Source: Macrotrachela quadricornifera
Taxonomy: Eukaryota; Rotifera; Eurotatoria; Philodinida; Philodinidae
Direction: 5' to 3'
Assembly: GCA_022393335.1 (NCBI GenBank)
Contig: JAJEKB010020115.1
Span: 108,753 to 172,752 of the forward strand
Length of the DNA stretch: 64,000 nucleotides
Part shown: positions 10,939-20,134 of the stretch, in pieces
Position numbering within the stretch: position 1 is the stretch's first letter
How the letters are laid out: every line of letters starts with the position of its first letter
Made by a program: the position numbers and the translations under genes
Notes under the pieces: model-generated
The model's database searches: none
Seen by the model: the letters and a program-made list of their open reading frames with translations, nothing else
Told to the model about the DNA's origin: nothing

Positions 10939-11603
10939 AATTGGAGTCAGTGTCGGATGGTACTGTCTCCTCCGTTTCTACTACTAACCCATCCAAACCA
11001 TTTCTTCTTTATGCTACGTTAATTGTTAATAATGTTCCGCTGCGCACTCTTATTGATACTGGTGCGTCAGCTACTTGTATTAGTTTACATGCACTTCAAC
11101 AGTTATCCAACGTTCACTATGCTGATCGCAATCCTCGTTCTTTTCTCTTAGCTGATGGTGTTATTCCTCTTAATAGTACTGGATTGGTCGAACTTTCTAT
11201 GCGTTTTAACACGGAATGTATTCAATTTTATGCATTAACTGCTGAAAAACTTTGTGTGGATCTTATTCTTGGCATGGATTTTATGATTGCCTTTCGTGCC
11301 ATTATTGATGTTTACTCTCAACATTTATCAATCTTAATCGCTAATCAACGTGTTCTTATTCCAGTTGATGATCCTTTGCGTCGTCCACTCGTTCCAATTC
11401 ATGCTAGTCAATTTACTCTTATTCCTCCTCACTCAAGTGTGGATGTTCGCATTTCGGCTCCCGTTTCTTCTTTAGCAGCTTATTTTATTCCCACATCTAC
11501 TTTTCTTGAACATTCGTGTTTATCTTCTTCGCAAACAACTGTCCAAATTCAACATCATTCTTCGTTTCTTCGCGTGGTCAATCAATCTTCTTTTCCACAA
11601 TAA
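10887..11603 (+). CDS. pro: Retropepsin-like aspartic protease region
   Basis: The frame is -1 relative to gag and has no ATG at its beginning, so it is probably reached by frameshifting in the overlap 10887-10938; no canonical X-XXY-YYZ heptamer was seen. The catalytic motif LIDTGASATCIS is at about residue 54 and the second lobe motif LILGMDF at about 125, as in Ty3/gypsy proteases that mature Gag and Pol. It ends at TAA 11601-11603, but the same frame is open again immediately after and runs on into pol without another stop until 14741. The TAA may therefore be a late nonsense mutation or a readthrough site. Confidence 0.85.
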   Translation: MSNLFQRRSFCSCLSFLKLESVSDGTVSSVSTTNPSKPFLLYATLIVNNVPLRTLIDTGASATCISLHALQQLSNVHYADRNPRSFLLADGVIPLNSTGLVELSMRFNTECIQFYALTAEKLCVDLILGMDFMIAFRAIIDVYSQHLSILIANQRVLIPVDDPLRRPLVPIHASQFTLIPPHSSVDVRISAPVSSLAAYFIPTSTFLEHSCLSSSQTTVQIQHHSSFLRVVNQSSFPQ

Positions 11604-11762
11604 TTACCTCGATATTTTTGTTTCGGATATTTACTCAGTAGTCACGTTCGCAATCAGAATTATTTCGATCGTCTTGCTTCTCTTTGTCGTCTTCATAATG
11701 AAAAAAAGAATTGTCAAATTTTCTCTGAACCTGCTCCTCCACCATTCGCGTCTATCTCTCTG

Positions 11763-14741
11763 ATGAGTGCTGAGCCTATTTCATTTCCAGCTCATTTACA
11801 ACAGACTATGAACTTATTAGTCAAACATATTAGTGACTCACACCAGCAGCATCAACTTTCTTCTCTTCTTAGTCAATACTCGAAACTTTTTGATAATTCG
11901 CGTCACAATATCTCGGATATTGTTATTCATAACGTGTTTAATACCACGCCGCATACACCACCTGCTTCTCGTCCTCATCGTAATCCACATACTCGTGAAG
12001 AAACTCAACGGCTGATTGATGAATGTCTTGCTGCTGGTCTTATTCAAGAATCTAATTCGCCGTATGCTGCTCCAGCTTTTATTGTTCCTCGTAAGGACAA
12101 TCGTCCTGGTCGCCTCGTTGTTGATTATCGTGCATTAAATAGAATAACTATTCCTGATGCTAGTCCACTTCCACATGGTGAAGATTTGCTGCAAGAATTA
12201 GGGAAGGGTTATACATATTTTAGCAAACTCGATTTGAAATCGGGATACCACCAATTTCGAATACCATCTGCTGATCGTGCGAAAACTGCATTTGTCGTTG
12301 CTCAAGGTCATTATGAATTTTTGGTTCTCTCGATGGGTCCTCAAAATGCTCCAGCTGGTTTTCAAAAAACGATGTGTCAAGTTATGAAACCTTGTCGTGA
12401 ATTTTGTCAAGTTTACCTCGATGACATTATTCTCTTTTCTCGAACGTTTGATGATCATTTACAACATTTACAATTGGCTCTTGATACACTTGCTAAAGCA
12501 AAACTCGTTCTCAATGCTTCGAAATGTGAATTAGCTGTCGAGAACGTGATAGTTCTTGGTCATACTGTCTCAAAAACCTCGATTACACCTACACCTGATG
12601 CTATCCAAGATATTCTGAATTTATCGGAACCTCGCACTTTGAAAGAAGCTAATAAATTTATCGGTGGTCTTGCTTATTATCGCAAATTCGTTCCACAGTT
12701 TGCTGCAATTGCCGAACCCATTCATAAAATAACTAATTTAACCAAAGCTCGTCGTCATCTTTTTAAATGGACTACTGAACAATCTACTGCCTTTCATGCA
12801 CTCAAACACTTACTAACAACTGCTCCTCTTTTTCTTCGATTCCCGATTGATGGTTTTCCTCTACATCTTGCAACTGACGCTAGTGGTTTAGCAACTGGTG
12901 GTGTTTTATATCAAGATGTCAATGGTCAACGACATAATCTTTTTTATCATTCCAAACTTCTCTCCGCAGCTGAACAAAAATATTCTGTTCCGGAAATGGA
13001 AGCCTTAGCTATTTTACATTGTTTACAACGCATGCGAGCTCTTATTCTTGGTCGAACCGTCTATATTCATACAGATCATTGTCCTATTTGTGGGATGCTG
13101 CAAAAACCTGTTAATAATCGTCGTATTGAACGTGTGGCGAATTTAATTCAAGAATATCAAATTGCCGAAATGAAACATATTGACGGTAAAGACAATTGTC
13201 TTGCTGATTATCTTTCTCGTATTTTAGATGACCCAATTTTTGATATTCCATATGGTCTTGAAAGTAAATGTGATGTTCCAGACATTTCAACTTCTTCTTC
13301 ACTTTGTCAGCTGAATCAACTTTCCGCTATGACTCTTCGTTCTCACCGAAAACCAATTCCAATCTCTGCGCCTGATGTTCCTGACGTCGATTCTAGTACT
13401 TCTGATGCTGGTTCCGTTTGCTCCTCCGAGTCCTCTACTTCCTCTTCGTCGCCATTGAATACTGCTCCTTCACCAAATTCTTTCGATGTTTCTGCATTAT
13501 TACAGGAACAAAAACGTGATCCGGATATTCGTCGTATTTTTCAACAACTTGCTGATCGTACCGCTCCATCATCGTTAACTTCTTCGTTTCTCGTTAAAAA
13601 TGCTATCGTTTATAAACTTATTACTTGTACACATGCATCTATCCGAAATCTAGCTGTACCTTATCTACCATCTTCGATGATCCCATCTGTTCTCACTGCT
13701 ACACATGATGATCCATACCAAGGTGGACATTTTTCGGTCGATAAAATGTTTTCTAAACTTCGAGTTCGCTATTGGTGGCCTCGCATGCGTCCAACTATTC
13801 AAGAATATGTACGTGCTTGTGTTCCTTGCCAATTGTACAACTTTTCTCGACAAAAACCACCTGGTCATCTGCATCCTGTTCCACCAACTGCTGTTCCATT
13901 TGCTATTATTGGCATGGATTATTGTGGTCCTTTCGTTACATCTTCAAATGAAAATAAATATGTTCTCGTTGTTACTGATTTATTTACTCGATTTGTTACG
14001 GCTGTTGCGTTACCGTCTAATACAGCTGCTATTACAGCTTTAACACTGTTTCGTTATGTATTTTGTAAGTATGGTGTTTGCTCTACTCTCATCACTGATC
14101 AAGGTACGCACTTCAATAATCAACTTATGAATGCATTTCACCATCTTCTCGGTTACAATCACATTTTTAGTACACCTTACCATCCTCAATCGAATGGGAT
14201 TGTCGAACGGTTCAATGCGTCTATGGTCGTTCAAATTGCCAAACTTCAACAACAACATCATAACAACTGGGATGATTATCTCGACGCAGTCGTATTCGCG
14301 TACAACATCTCGCAACACAAAACCACTCATTTTTCTCCATTCGAATTATTATTTGGTCGCGCTCCTCAACTTCCGATTGATTCTCCGCCTCGTAGTTTTT
14401 CTTTTTCTCGTCCAAATGATTATTTTGTTCATCTTCAAAAAGTTCTTGCCGTCTATCATCAACAAGCTAAACAACACATTTTAGCTCATCAATCTTCAAA
14501 CAAACTTCGATATGATCGTCATCGTGATAATCCTCATTATAATCTTGGTGATCGTGTTTTTACAAAAATTTTTACTGGTCGTACTAAACTTGATCCTCGT
14601 TATTCAGCCGATCCTCAAATTATTGTGCAGGTCAATCATCCTACTTATATCGTTCGTCATCTATCAACTGGTGTCGAACGACCTTATCATGTATCCGATT
14701 TACGTGTTGTCACCTTCGATCCAGGTGATATTTCTCCTTAA
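11763..14741 (+). CDS. pol: Reverse transcriptase-RNase H-integrase polyprotein
   Basis: 992 codons from ATG 11763; the frame is open back to 11604. RT shows FSKLDLKSGYHQF (about 157) and the YLDD active site (about 217). RNase H has TDASGLATGG (about 370) and a later HTDH. Integrase has an HHCC finger (HDDPYQGGH ... CVPCQ, about 650-690) and the catalytic triad D in GMDYCGPF (about 717), D in ITDQGTHF (about 777) and E in NGIVERFN (about 814). A C-terminal beta-rich segment ends HVSDLRVV; no chromodomain was recognised. All catalytic residues looked for are present, so the enzyme part appears intact. It copies element RNA into DNA and inserts it. Confidence 0.93.
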   Translation: MSAEPISFPAHLQQTMNLLVKHISDSHQQHQLSSLLSQYSKLFDNSRHNISDIVIHNVFNTTPHTPPASRPHRNPHTREETQRLIDECLAAGLIQESNSPYAAPAFIVPRKDNRPGRLVVDYRALNRITIPDASPLPHGEDLLQELGKGYTYFSKLDLKSGYHQFRIPSADRAKTAFVVAQGHYEFLVLSMGPQNAPAGFQKTMCQVMKPCREFCQVYLDDIILFSRTFDDHLQHLQLALDTLAKAKLVLNASKCELAVENVIVLGHTVSKTSITPTPDAIQDILNLSEPRTLKEANKFIGGLAYYRKFVPQFAAIAEPIHKITNLTKARRHLFKWTTEQSTAFHALKHLLTTAPLFLRFPIDGFPLHLATDASGLATGGVLYQDVNGQRHNLFYHSKLLSAAEQKYSVPEMEALAILHCLQRMRALILGRTVYIHTDHCPICGMLQKPVNNRRIERVANLIQEYQIAEMKHIDGKDNCLADYLSRILDDPIFDIPYGLESKCDVPDISTSSSLCQLNQLSAMTLRSHRKPIPISAPDVPDVDSSTSDAGSVCSSESSTSSSSPLNTAPSPNSFDVSALLQEQKRDPDIRRIFQQLADRTAPSSLTSSFLVKNAIVYKLITCTHASIRNLAVPYLPSSMIPSVLTATHDDPYQGGHFSVDKMFSKLRVRYWWPRMRPTIQEYVRACVPCQLYNFSRQKPPGHLHPVPPTAVPFAIIGMDYCGPFVTSSNENKYVLVVTDLFTRFVTAVALPSNTAAITALTLFRYVFCKYGVCSTLITDQGTHFNNQLMNAFHHLLGYNHIFSTPYHPQSNGIVERFNASMVVQIAKLQQQHHNNWDDYLDAVVFAYNISQHKTTHFSPFELLFGRAPQLPIDSPPRSFSFSRPNDYFVHLQKVLAVYHQQAKQHILAHQSSNKLRYDRHRDNPHYNLGDRVFTKIFTGRTKLDPRYSADPQIIVQVNHPTYIVRHLSTGVERPYHVSDLRVVTFDPGDISP

Positions 14742-14839
14742 ATTTTTCGATTTTTTTTCTTTTTAGATGTGGCATTTTTTCTTCTGTTTTCTCTTCTCGC
14801 GCTTTTTCTTTTTTTTCATTTTCAACATTCTTTTTTCAT

Positions 14840-15547
14840 ATGGTGTTGTGTTCGTGTTGTTGTGATTCGCTTTTCTCTTTTGTGTATCGGTATTACTCTT
14901 GGTTCTGCATCATGGGACTTAGTATCCTTTCGGTGGTGTTTATTATCTTTCTCGTTGGTCATTTTCCTGCACCAGCTTCTGCTTCATTTCGATCGTGGTT
15001 TTGTGGTACCTGCACGGTCTGTCAAATGTGTCCCGCTTGTACACCTCAAGTTAATGTTTCTCTTCGTTGTGAATGTCGAGAGAACCTTAATAATTGTGAT
15101 TGTCGTTGTCTTACTCAACAACACTTACAAGAACATTATGGTCAATGGTCGGCTCATCTTGGTGTTGCCCAGAACAATACACTCATCACTCAAAGGAATG
15201 GTCATCTAATGAAGACTCGTTTATTATTTTGGTTAATTGCTCTTTCCTTCTTCAACATCTTCCTCTTATTTCTTCTCGGTTTTCTCGTCTTTTTTTCACC
15301 TAGTCTTCTTCGCCGTTGGACTCGTTGGCGTTCAAACTTTCGTCTTCACCGTCGTCAGAAGATTATGAAAAAATTAAAATTAGTGGAGTCTGGAGTATCT
15401 GATGTTACACTGTCGTCACCGGATCCCCTTTCGACTTCTACGATTGCTCGTCTTGATCAATTAATGGTCAATCTTACCACTGCCTTACAATCTGTTCCAG
15501 TTCCACCATCGTCACCGTCCACTTATAACATTTCCCGTATTACTTGA
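14840..15547 (+). CDS. ORF3 in env position: two-TM, Cys-rich membrane protein
   Basis: 235 codons, or 211 from the inner ATG at 14912. From the inner start there is a hydrophobic signal/anchor (MGLSILSVVFIIFLVGHF), then a Cys-rich segment with clustered CxxC-like pairs and an NVSLRCECRE stretch, a potential N-glycosylation site, a second long hydrophobic span (about 125-150 from the first ATG plus), a basic stretch and a Ser/Pro-rich tail. Position between pol and the 3' LTR and the membrane topology are env-like, but it is shorter than known retroviral envelopes and no fusion peptide or furin site was recognised. A role in cell-to-cell spread is only a possibility. Confidence 0.6.
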   Translation: MVLCSCCCDSLFSFVYRYYSWFCIMGLSILSVVFIIFLVGHFPAPASASFRSWFCGTCTVCQMCPACTPQVNVSLRCECRENLNNCDCRCLTQQHLQEHYGQWSAHLGVAQNNTLITQRNGHLMKTRLLFWLIALSFFNIFLLFLLGFLVFFSPSLLRRWTRWRSNFRLHRRQKIMKKLKLVESGVSDVTLSSPDPLSTSTIARLDQLMVNLTTALQSVPVPPSSPSTYNISRIT

Positions 15548-15625
15548 ACTTTTCTTTTCTCTTTTATTCATCGTTTGAACTTTTCAACTTTTTCATTTTT
15601 TTGTTCTTCGCTTGCACGGGGGAGG

Positions 15626-15853
15626 TGTTAGCGACCATGTATTGTTCGCTCTTCTTCCCCTCCATTCCTTTCTTTGTATTGAAAAGAATGTTATTGGAGA
15701 TAACATTTTTTTTGTTCTGTTCCTGTTGTTTTTGTTCTGAGATTGTTATCGAGCAGATGCTTTTTCGCTTGTTTCGAATAAACTTCGTTTATTCATCGTG
15801 AAGGTTTTGTGTGAGCCATCACGAGATGGTGCTTGTCGGATCATGAGCTCACA
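15626..15853 (+). repeat. 3' LTR, 228 bp
   Basis: Same length as the 5' LTR with about six substitutions by eye. It is preceded by a purine-rich tract GGGGGAGG that would prime plus-strand synthesis. Confidence 0.9.
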
Positions 15854-15898
15854 TTTTGGTGCCGTGACCCGGGACACCTCAAAGAGGGGAGGTGTTAG
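15854..15898 (+). other. Rearranged PBS / PPT / LTR-start junction
   Basis: Directly after the 3' LTR the sequence repeats the internal leader (TTTTGGTGCCGTGACCCGGG), then eleven or so bases later shows a purine tract AGAGGGGAGG and TGTTAGCG, the first bases of another LTR, before diverging. This is what remains of a tandem second copy with nearly its whole interior deleted. Confidence 0.6.
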
Positions 15899-15941
15899 CG
15901 TCAGTGATGATACATCATGACGCTATACGGAGGATTAGATG

Positions 15942-16015
15942 GTCCTTCTAGTCTAACTGGCTTAGGACATCTGCCCGGATAGCAGAAGGTGTGGGTTCGA
16001 GTCCCACGAAGGTCG
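15942..16015 (+). tRNA. tRNA-like sequence, anticodon position GGA (likely tRNA-derived)
   Basis: 74 bases fold as a cloverleaf: acceptor GTCCTTC/GAAGGTC with one T-T mismatch, D arm GTCT/GGAC with GG in the loop, anticodon stem TCTGC/GCAGA with loop CCGGATA, and a perfect T arm GTGGG/CCCAC with TTCGAGT. The B box GGTTCGAGTCC is exact and a T run follows at 16018. The loop has C rather than U at position 33 and would place GGA as anticodon, yet there is no long variable arm as in tRNA-Ser; overall it looks closer to tRNA-Arg. Probably a tRNA-derived pseudogene or SINE head. Confidence 0.5.
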
Positions 16016-16046
16016 TCTTTTTCCTCCATAGTGGCACATGTGTTTC

Positions 16047-16080
16047 TTTTCCTTTCCTTCCTTTCCTTTCCTTTCCTTCT
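16047..16080. repeat. Pyrimidine microsatellite (CCTTT-type)
   Basis: A run of about seven imperfect CTTTC/CCTTC units directly downstream of the tRNA-like sequence; such tails are common next to short retroposons. Confidence 0.7.
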
Positions 16081-16220
16081 CCTGATACATATGTGCTCAC
16101 AGAATGATATTTGCATATACTAACTAACAACGATTATACTTTCAATCTTTTACTTTTCATGACTCATCTAAAAGACGTTATTTATTCCAACAACCAATGA
16201 TAATTAACAGAGAAAAAGTG

Positions 16221-16526
16221 CACTGAAAAAAAAAAGGGTGCAAATTCGAAACCCTTTTTGAAACGAAATCGAAACCCTTTTGAGGGTTTCGTACCAACCT
16301 AACATGCTTCTATTAGACGTTTTGAAAGCTGAGGAATCTTTTTTGAGGGTTTCGTAGAATTCCTACGAAACCCTCTAAGGGTTCCGAATTCGTTTCAAAA
16401 TTCGAAACCCTCTAAAAATTGCATTTGATCCAAAAAACGTTTTGAGAGGGTCTTCATTTTCTACGAAACCTTTTTCAAATTCACGAAATCCTCTAGGGTT
16501 TCGATTTGCTCCTTTTTTTTTCAGTG
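16221..16526. mobile_element. 306-bp MITE with CACTGAAAAAAAA ends
   Basis: Inverted termini CACTGAAAAAAAA and TTTTTTTTTCAGTG bound an interior made of GAAACCCT and AGGGTTTC words in both orientations. The ends resemble those of the larger elements at 42253-44945 and 49163-51769. A target duplication could not be defined. Confidence 0.7.
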
Positions 16527-17027
16527 TGAGAGTTTGAATTTTTCCATTTTGATATACTCGTCACTATCATGACGGCATCTATTGTCAAATATTGGTTACT
16601 GATCAGAAGAAGATTTTGTTCGTTTGTGCTTTGTCCTTATTTGATCAAATTGAATTTTTACTCATTAAAATGAATTCAATCGCAGTCGTATTCCATTTCA
16701 ATAATTTAATGTTGATGTATTTGTTTTTTAGTAATCATAGCCGCAGTGAAAAATGAAAAAAGATAATCAGATGTTGGTGAAATGAAATATCATCTATTGA
16801 TTTTTGAGACGAAACTTTCCATGTGTAAATATATCATTGAAATGTCTTTTCTGATCCTTTCTGAGAATATCATCTATCACACTTTATTACAGCAAAACAA
16901 CGATTGATTTACAAGATAACGCTCGTCGAGGGCAACTCGCTTGACCCTCGACTGAATTTTCTTTTCATATTCTATATTCTATATGTTTGTTAGATATGTT
17001 GTTGATATTTAAAGTGATCATATACTA
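16527..17027. other. Gene-free stretch
   Basis: AT-rich sequence between two mobile elements; no exon, RNA gene or repeat was recognised. Confidence 0.4.
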
Positions 17028-18322
17028 CCAACGACAAAATGCTTGAGAATCGTATTTTTAACCTAAAACATCGAGATTAAAATGAAAAAAATTTTCTTCG
17101 ATATAGGCGGATAGTGCAAGTTTAGTTGTAGAAAATACTAATAAAAAGTCAACATGACGATACGACATGCGGGTATACTGTTCGAGTATTTTTGATGCAT
17201 GATCGAACAATATTTTAAACTTGCTGATTTCTTGTTGTTTATCCGTGTTCGTTGATTCGATTGAAAATGTATCAACTAAGTGAAGAAAAGCGCTGGTACA
17301 TCGTCCACGAGTGGAAAAAAGGTTTTATAAATGTTCGACAGGCAGCACGTTTTCTCAACTGTCATATCAATACAATATATCGCATTATCAATCACTATCA
17401 ATGCTGTCGTAATGTGGATTATAAATTAAGTTCCAGTCGTCAACCTGCACTGAGCCCAGCACAAGTGAAAAAACTCGATAAAGTCATCCAGCAAAATCGG
17501 TCTGCCACAACTGCTGAATTACTGTCAGTCACACAATTCAATACAACTGAACGAACGATACAACGTTATCGTCCATGAAAGTCTGTCAATAAAGTCCAAA
17601 TCAACAAAATGAATGAACATAATCGATTCGAATTCGCTTCATTACGCCATTGGTACTGATATTAAAAAATACATTTTTGAAGATGAACGTTATATTGATC
17701 TAAGAAACATAAACCAAATTGTTTGGTGCAAACGAGGAGAATCGACACCAAGAAAGGAAATTTCGTCTGTACGAGCTCACATCAATTTAATTCGTCTCAT
17801 TTGGTGGAGTGGATATGTATTCCGTCGATTCGATCATTGGTTAAACAGTGACACGTATTGTGCTACAGTGAATGAAGCTCTATCTGAAGATATAGAGGCG
17901 TTAAACGGATTTGTTTATGTTTCTGACGGTGTAAAATGCCCTCTCAAGTGCTCAATTTGGACGATGATGTGAACGACATGATATTGAATCATGCAATTGG
18001 CCAGGTTATAGTGCTGATTTTAATGCCATTGAACTAGTGTGGAATATTATTTAACAACAAACTAAGAATAAGAATCAAAAGTCACAACGTGAACTGGAAA
18101 CTGCGGCGGATGAAGTTTGTAGTAATTTGTCATTAAATGTTGTTCAATCATGCATCAAAAATACTCAAACAGTATACTCGCATGTCGTATCGTCATATTA
18201 ACTTTTTATTAGTATTTTCTACAACTAAACTTGCACTATCCGCCTATACCCAAGAAAATTTTTTTCATTGTAATCTCGATGTTTTAGGTTAAAAATACGA
18301 TTCTCAAGCATTTTGTCGTTGT
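17028..18322 (+). mobile_element. Tc1/mariner-type transposon with about 190-bp TIRs
   Basis: The ends (CCAACGACAAAATGCTTG and its complement) are flanked by TA (17026-17027 and 18323-18324). Inverted repeats extend roughly 190 bp inwards and contain TATAGGCGGATAGTGC near 17102 and its complement near 18240. A decayed transposase occupies the interior. Confidence 0.8.
17252..18050 (+). pseudogene. Tc1/mariner (IS630-like) transposase, decayed
   Basis: The N-terminal 100 codons form a helix-turn-helix DNA-binding region (VRQAARFLNCHINTIYRII, then PALSPAQVKKLDKVI). It stops at 17576. Further on, in other frames, come the first catalytic block (FEDERYIDLR ... WCKRGESTP, near 17675-17750) and a WPGYSADFNAIELVW block near 17998-18042 that matches the WPxxSPDLNPIEnvW motif with the last acidic residue. 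At least two frameshifts and a deletion separate these blocks, so no active enzyme is made. Confidence 0.8.
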
Positions 18323-19821
18323 TAGATAGGTAGTTTACTCAAAGCGTCCAGTTTGAAAGCGTTTTCCTTTGAAAGTAGTGCTCCCAAAAATCCTACAATC
18401 CTTTCATTCACAAGTCATTTTTTTACAATAACTGAACTGACTAATTCCCCAAAGATACTGTTTGATAGTATTCCATTAAAAATAGCTCGCAGTTAGTCGT
18501 CGGCGTCCGTACGGTCCGCCACTCCTGACTGCTCGTCTTTATCAACTGTGTAAGTCTAGCTCAACCTACTATCTATGTTCTTACTAAGGATGTTTTCTAG
18601 AAATATCAGTTTTGGAAATAGAAACGCACGTCAATTACATCGACTAACTAAACCAATAACCACAGGGTGAAGGTGGATACAGCAACATCTCTTCTTTAAA
18701 ACCTTCAGTACCTATAACACATATTTTTTGACCCGTCGGCTGGTGAGATTCCAAGCTAAGCCGATGTTTTTTTGACTCTGACATAAACGAACACACAAAC
18801 TATATTTTTTCATATGACCCTCTCTACAGTCGAGGGAATAAAACTTCTATGTAACTATTATGATATAACAAGTGTAAACTTATATTTCTGTGTGGCGTCT
18901 AAGAAAATTGGAAGCAGATGTAAGTTTGACCCGATAGAGAGAAGTGATTCGAAGATCTCCTGTGACCCTTGCATCACTGCCGGGAAACCGATGTTCTTAT
19001 GACCCCTAGATCAATGGCGAGAAAATGACATTCCTTTGACCTCTAGATCAATGGCGAGTAAACAATGTTCCTTTGACCTGCCACTGACACAAACAAACAC
19101 ACAAACAAACTCTTTTTTTTAATATGACCCTCACTACAGTCGAGGGAATAAAGATAAAGTCAATCTTTTCCTTTATTTATAAAATAAATAAAGATAAAGT
19201 AACACCCCTAGTCTAGACCGAGAAAATTGAGTTGGAAGTATCGAGAAACTGATAGTGCCATTGGATTCCTTGATTTCAAAAACCTTTTTTTGTCGAATCG
19301 AATCTAAGGTATCTAGCGTTAGTTGTTAGATAGAAAAGAAAATTAAAGAAATGTTCCTTTGACCTGACACAAACAAACATACAGACAGACAGACAGATAA
19401 ACTACTTTTTTTCATATGACCCTCTCTACAGTCGAGGGAATAACTCTATTTTTTTTACTACTTAATATGCGTTGTTACTTTGCAACTAGGACTTTTTTAA
19501 ATAATATTTTTCACTTGACTTATTTCACATTTATTAGAATACTGTAGTAAAAATCAATACAACTATCCGTAAAAATATTATTGAATTCATCATTATAAAA
19601 ATATGGGTTTAAAGAAAATTAAAAGTATGGTTTTAACTATCGAAGCGAGAATAATGGTTGAATATTGTCTGTTTCAATTAAAAAGATTCTTTTCCTTTCT
19701 AAAATGTAAAAGATATATAAACACATGGAAAATGAAAGGAATCATCAACGTATAATAATAGTATTTCTATTTTGTTTTTCTCTCACATTTTCCAACAAAA
19801 TCATGGTTTATTATTTTATTT
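18323..19821. other. Gene-free stretch holding dispersed repeats
   Basis: No exon recognised. Contains three copies of the CCCTCTCTACAGTCGAGGG repeat and associated ACAAACAAAC/GACAGACAGA tracts. Confidence 0.4.
18811..19443 (+). repeat. Repeat with CCCTCTCTACAGTCGAGGG core, three copies here
   Basis: A 31-bp block starting CATATGACCCTC and ending GAGGGAATAA occurs at 18811-18841, 19121-19151 (two or so changes), 19413-19443, and again at 20813-20843. Each is preceded by ACAAACAAAC or GACAGACAGA tracts and a T run; the upstream sequence differs in length. The core can form a CCCTC/GAGGG hairpin. A shared 3' end with variable 5' extent suggests truncated copies of a non-LTR-type retroelement or SINE, but no RT was found. 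Confidence 0.65.
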
Positions 19822-19988
19822 TCAATGTGAAATGAATAAAAAATTTAAAATTCGATCATTCTTCGAATCAGTAACATAAAGATTTCCTTCCAAATCAAAT
19901 GATAAACCACATGGACCATGCAATTGATTTGATCTTTTTTCAGCTTGATTTCTACCAATAATGAACTCACCTGCGTTCTTCTGCTCAC
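19822..19988 (-). pseudogene. C-terminal remnant of an NHL-repeat protein
   Basis: Reading the minus strand gives LHGPCGLSFDLEGNLYVTDS followed by a KNDRI block and a TGA at 19824-19822. This is a complete NHL beta-propeller blade (G.A.D..GN.YVtD..N.RI). A MITE at 19989-20134 interrupts it upstream and no further blades were found, so it is a gene fragment. Confidence 0.65.
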
Positions 19989-20134
19989 CAGGGGCGTAGC
20001 CAAAAATTCTTTAAGATTCGTTTAGGGAGGTGCCCGCTAGCAGAGAAAATTCCTGTACTCCCCTTCAAGCATTTCTCTTTAAAGGGAGTGCCCGTGCCTG
20101 TAGTGCAACCACCCCTCCCCCGGCTACACTCCTG
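19989..20134. mobile_element. 146-bp hAT-like MITE
   Basis: Ends CAGGGGCGTAGCC and GGCTACACTCCTG are imperfect inverted repeats of the common hAT-type terminus. The target site is blurred; CTCA occurs on both sides, offset by one base. Confidence 0.6.

Larger units (their letters stand above)
9054..15853 (+). mobile_element. Ty3/gypsy-type LTR retrotransposon with membrane-protein ORF3
   Basis: A full-length element: 228-bp LTR (TGTTAGCG...CTCACA), primer-binding site, gag, protease, RT-RNase H-integrase, a third ORF, a purine-rich tract just before 15626, then a second 228-bp LTR. The domain order PR-RT-RH-INT places it in Ty3/gypsy. By eye the two LTRs differ at 6 of 228 positions, so the insertion is not brand new. 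The left end interrupts the minus-strand gene at 9053; no target duplication is visible because the right side runs into a second PBS-like and PPT-like junction. Retrovirus-like LTR elements with an env-position ORF have been described in bdelloid rotifers; assignment to a named family was not possible. Confidence 0.92.

Noticed and set aside
9920..14766. Many open frames inside gag and pol in other frames and on the minus strand
   Set aside because: They are shadows of the retrotransposon genes, rich in Ile/Leu/Arg as expected of out-of-frame translation.
18720..18790. Possible hammerhead ribozyme (CTGGTGAG between pairing stems)
   Set aside because: The core lacks the required CTGATGA and GAAA elements in correct order.
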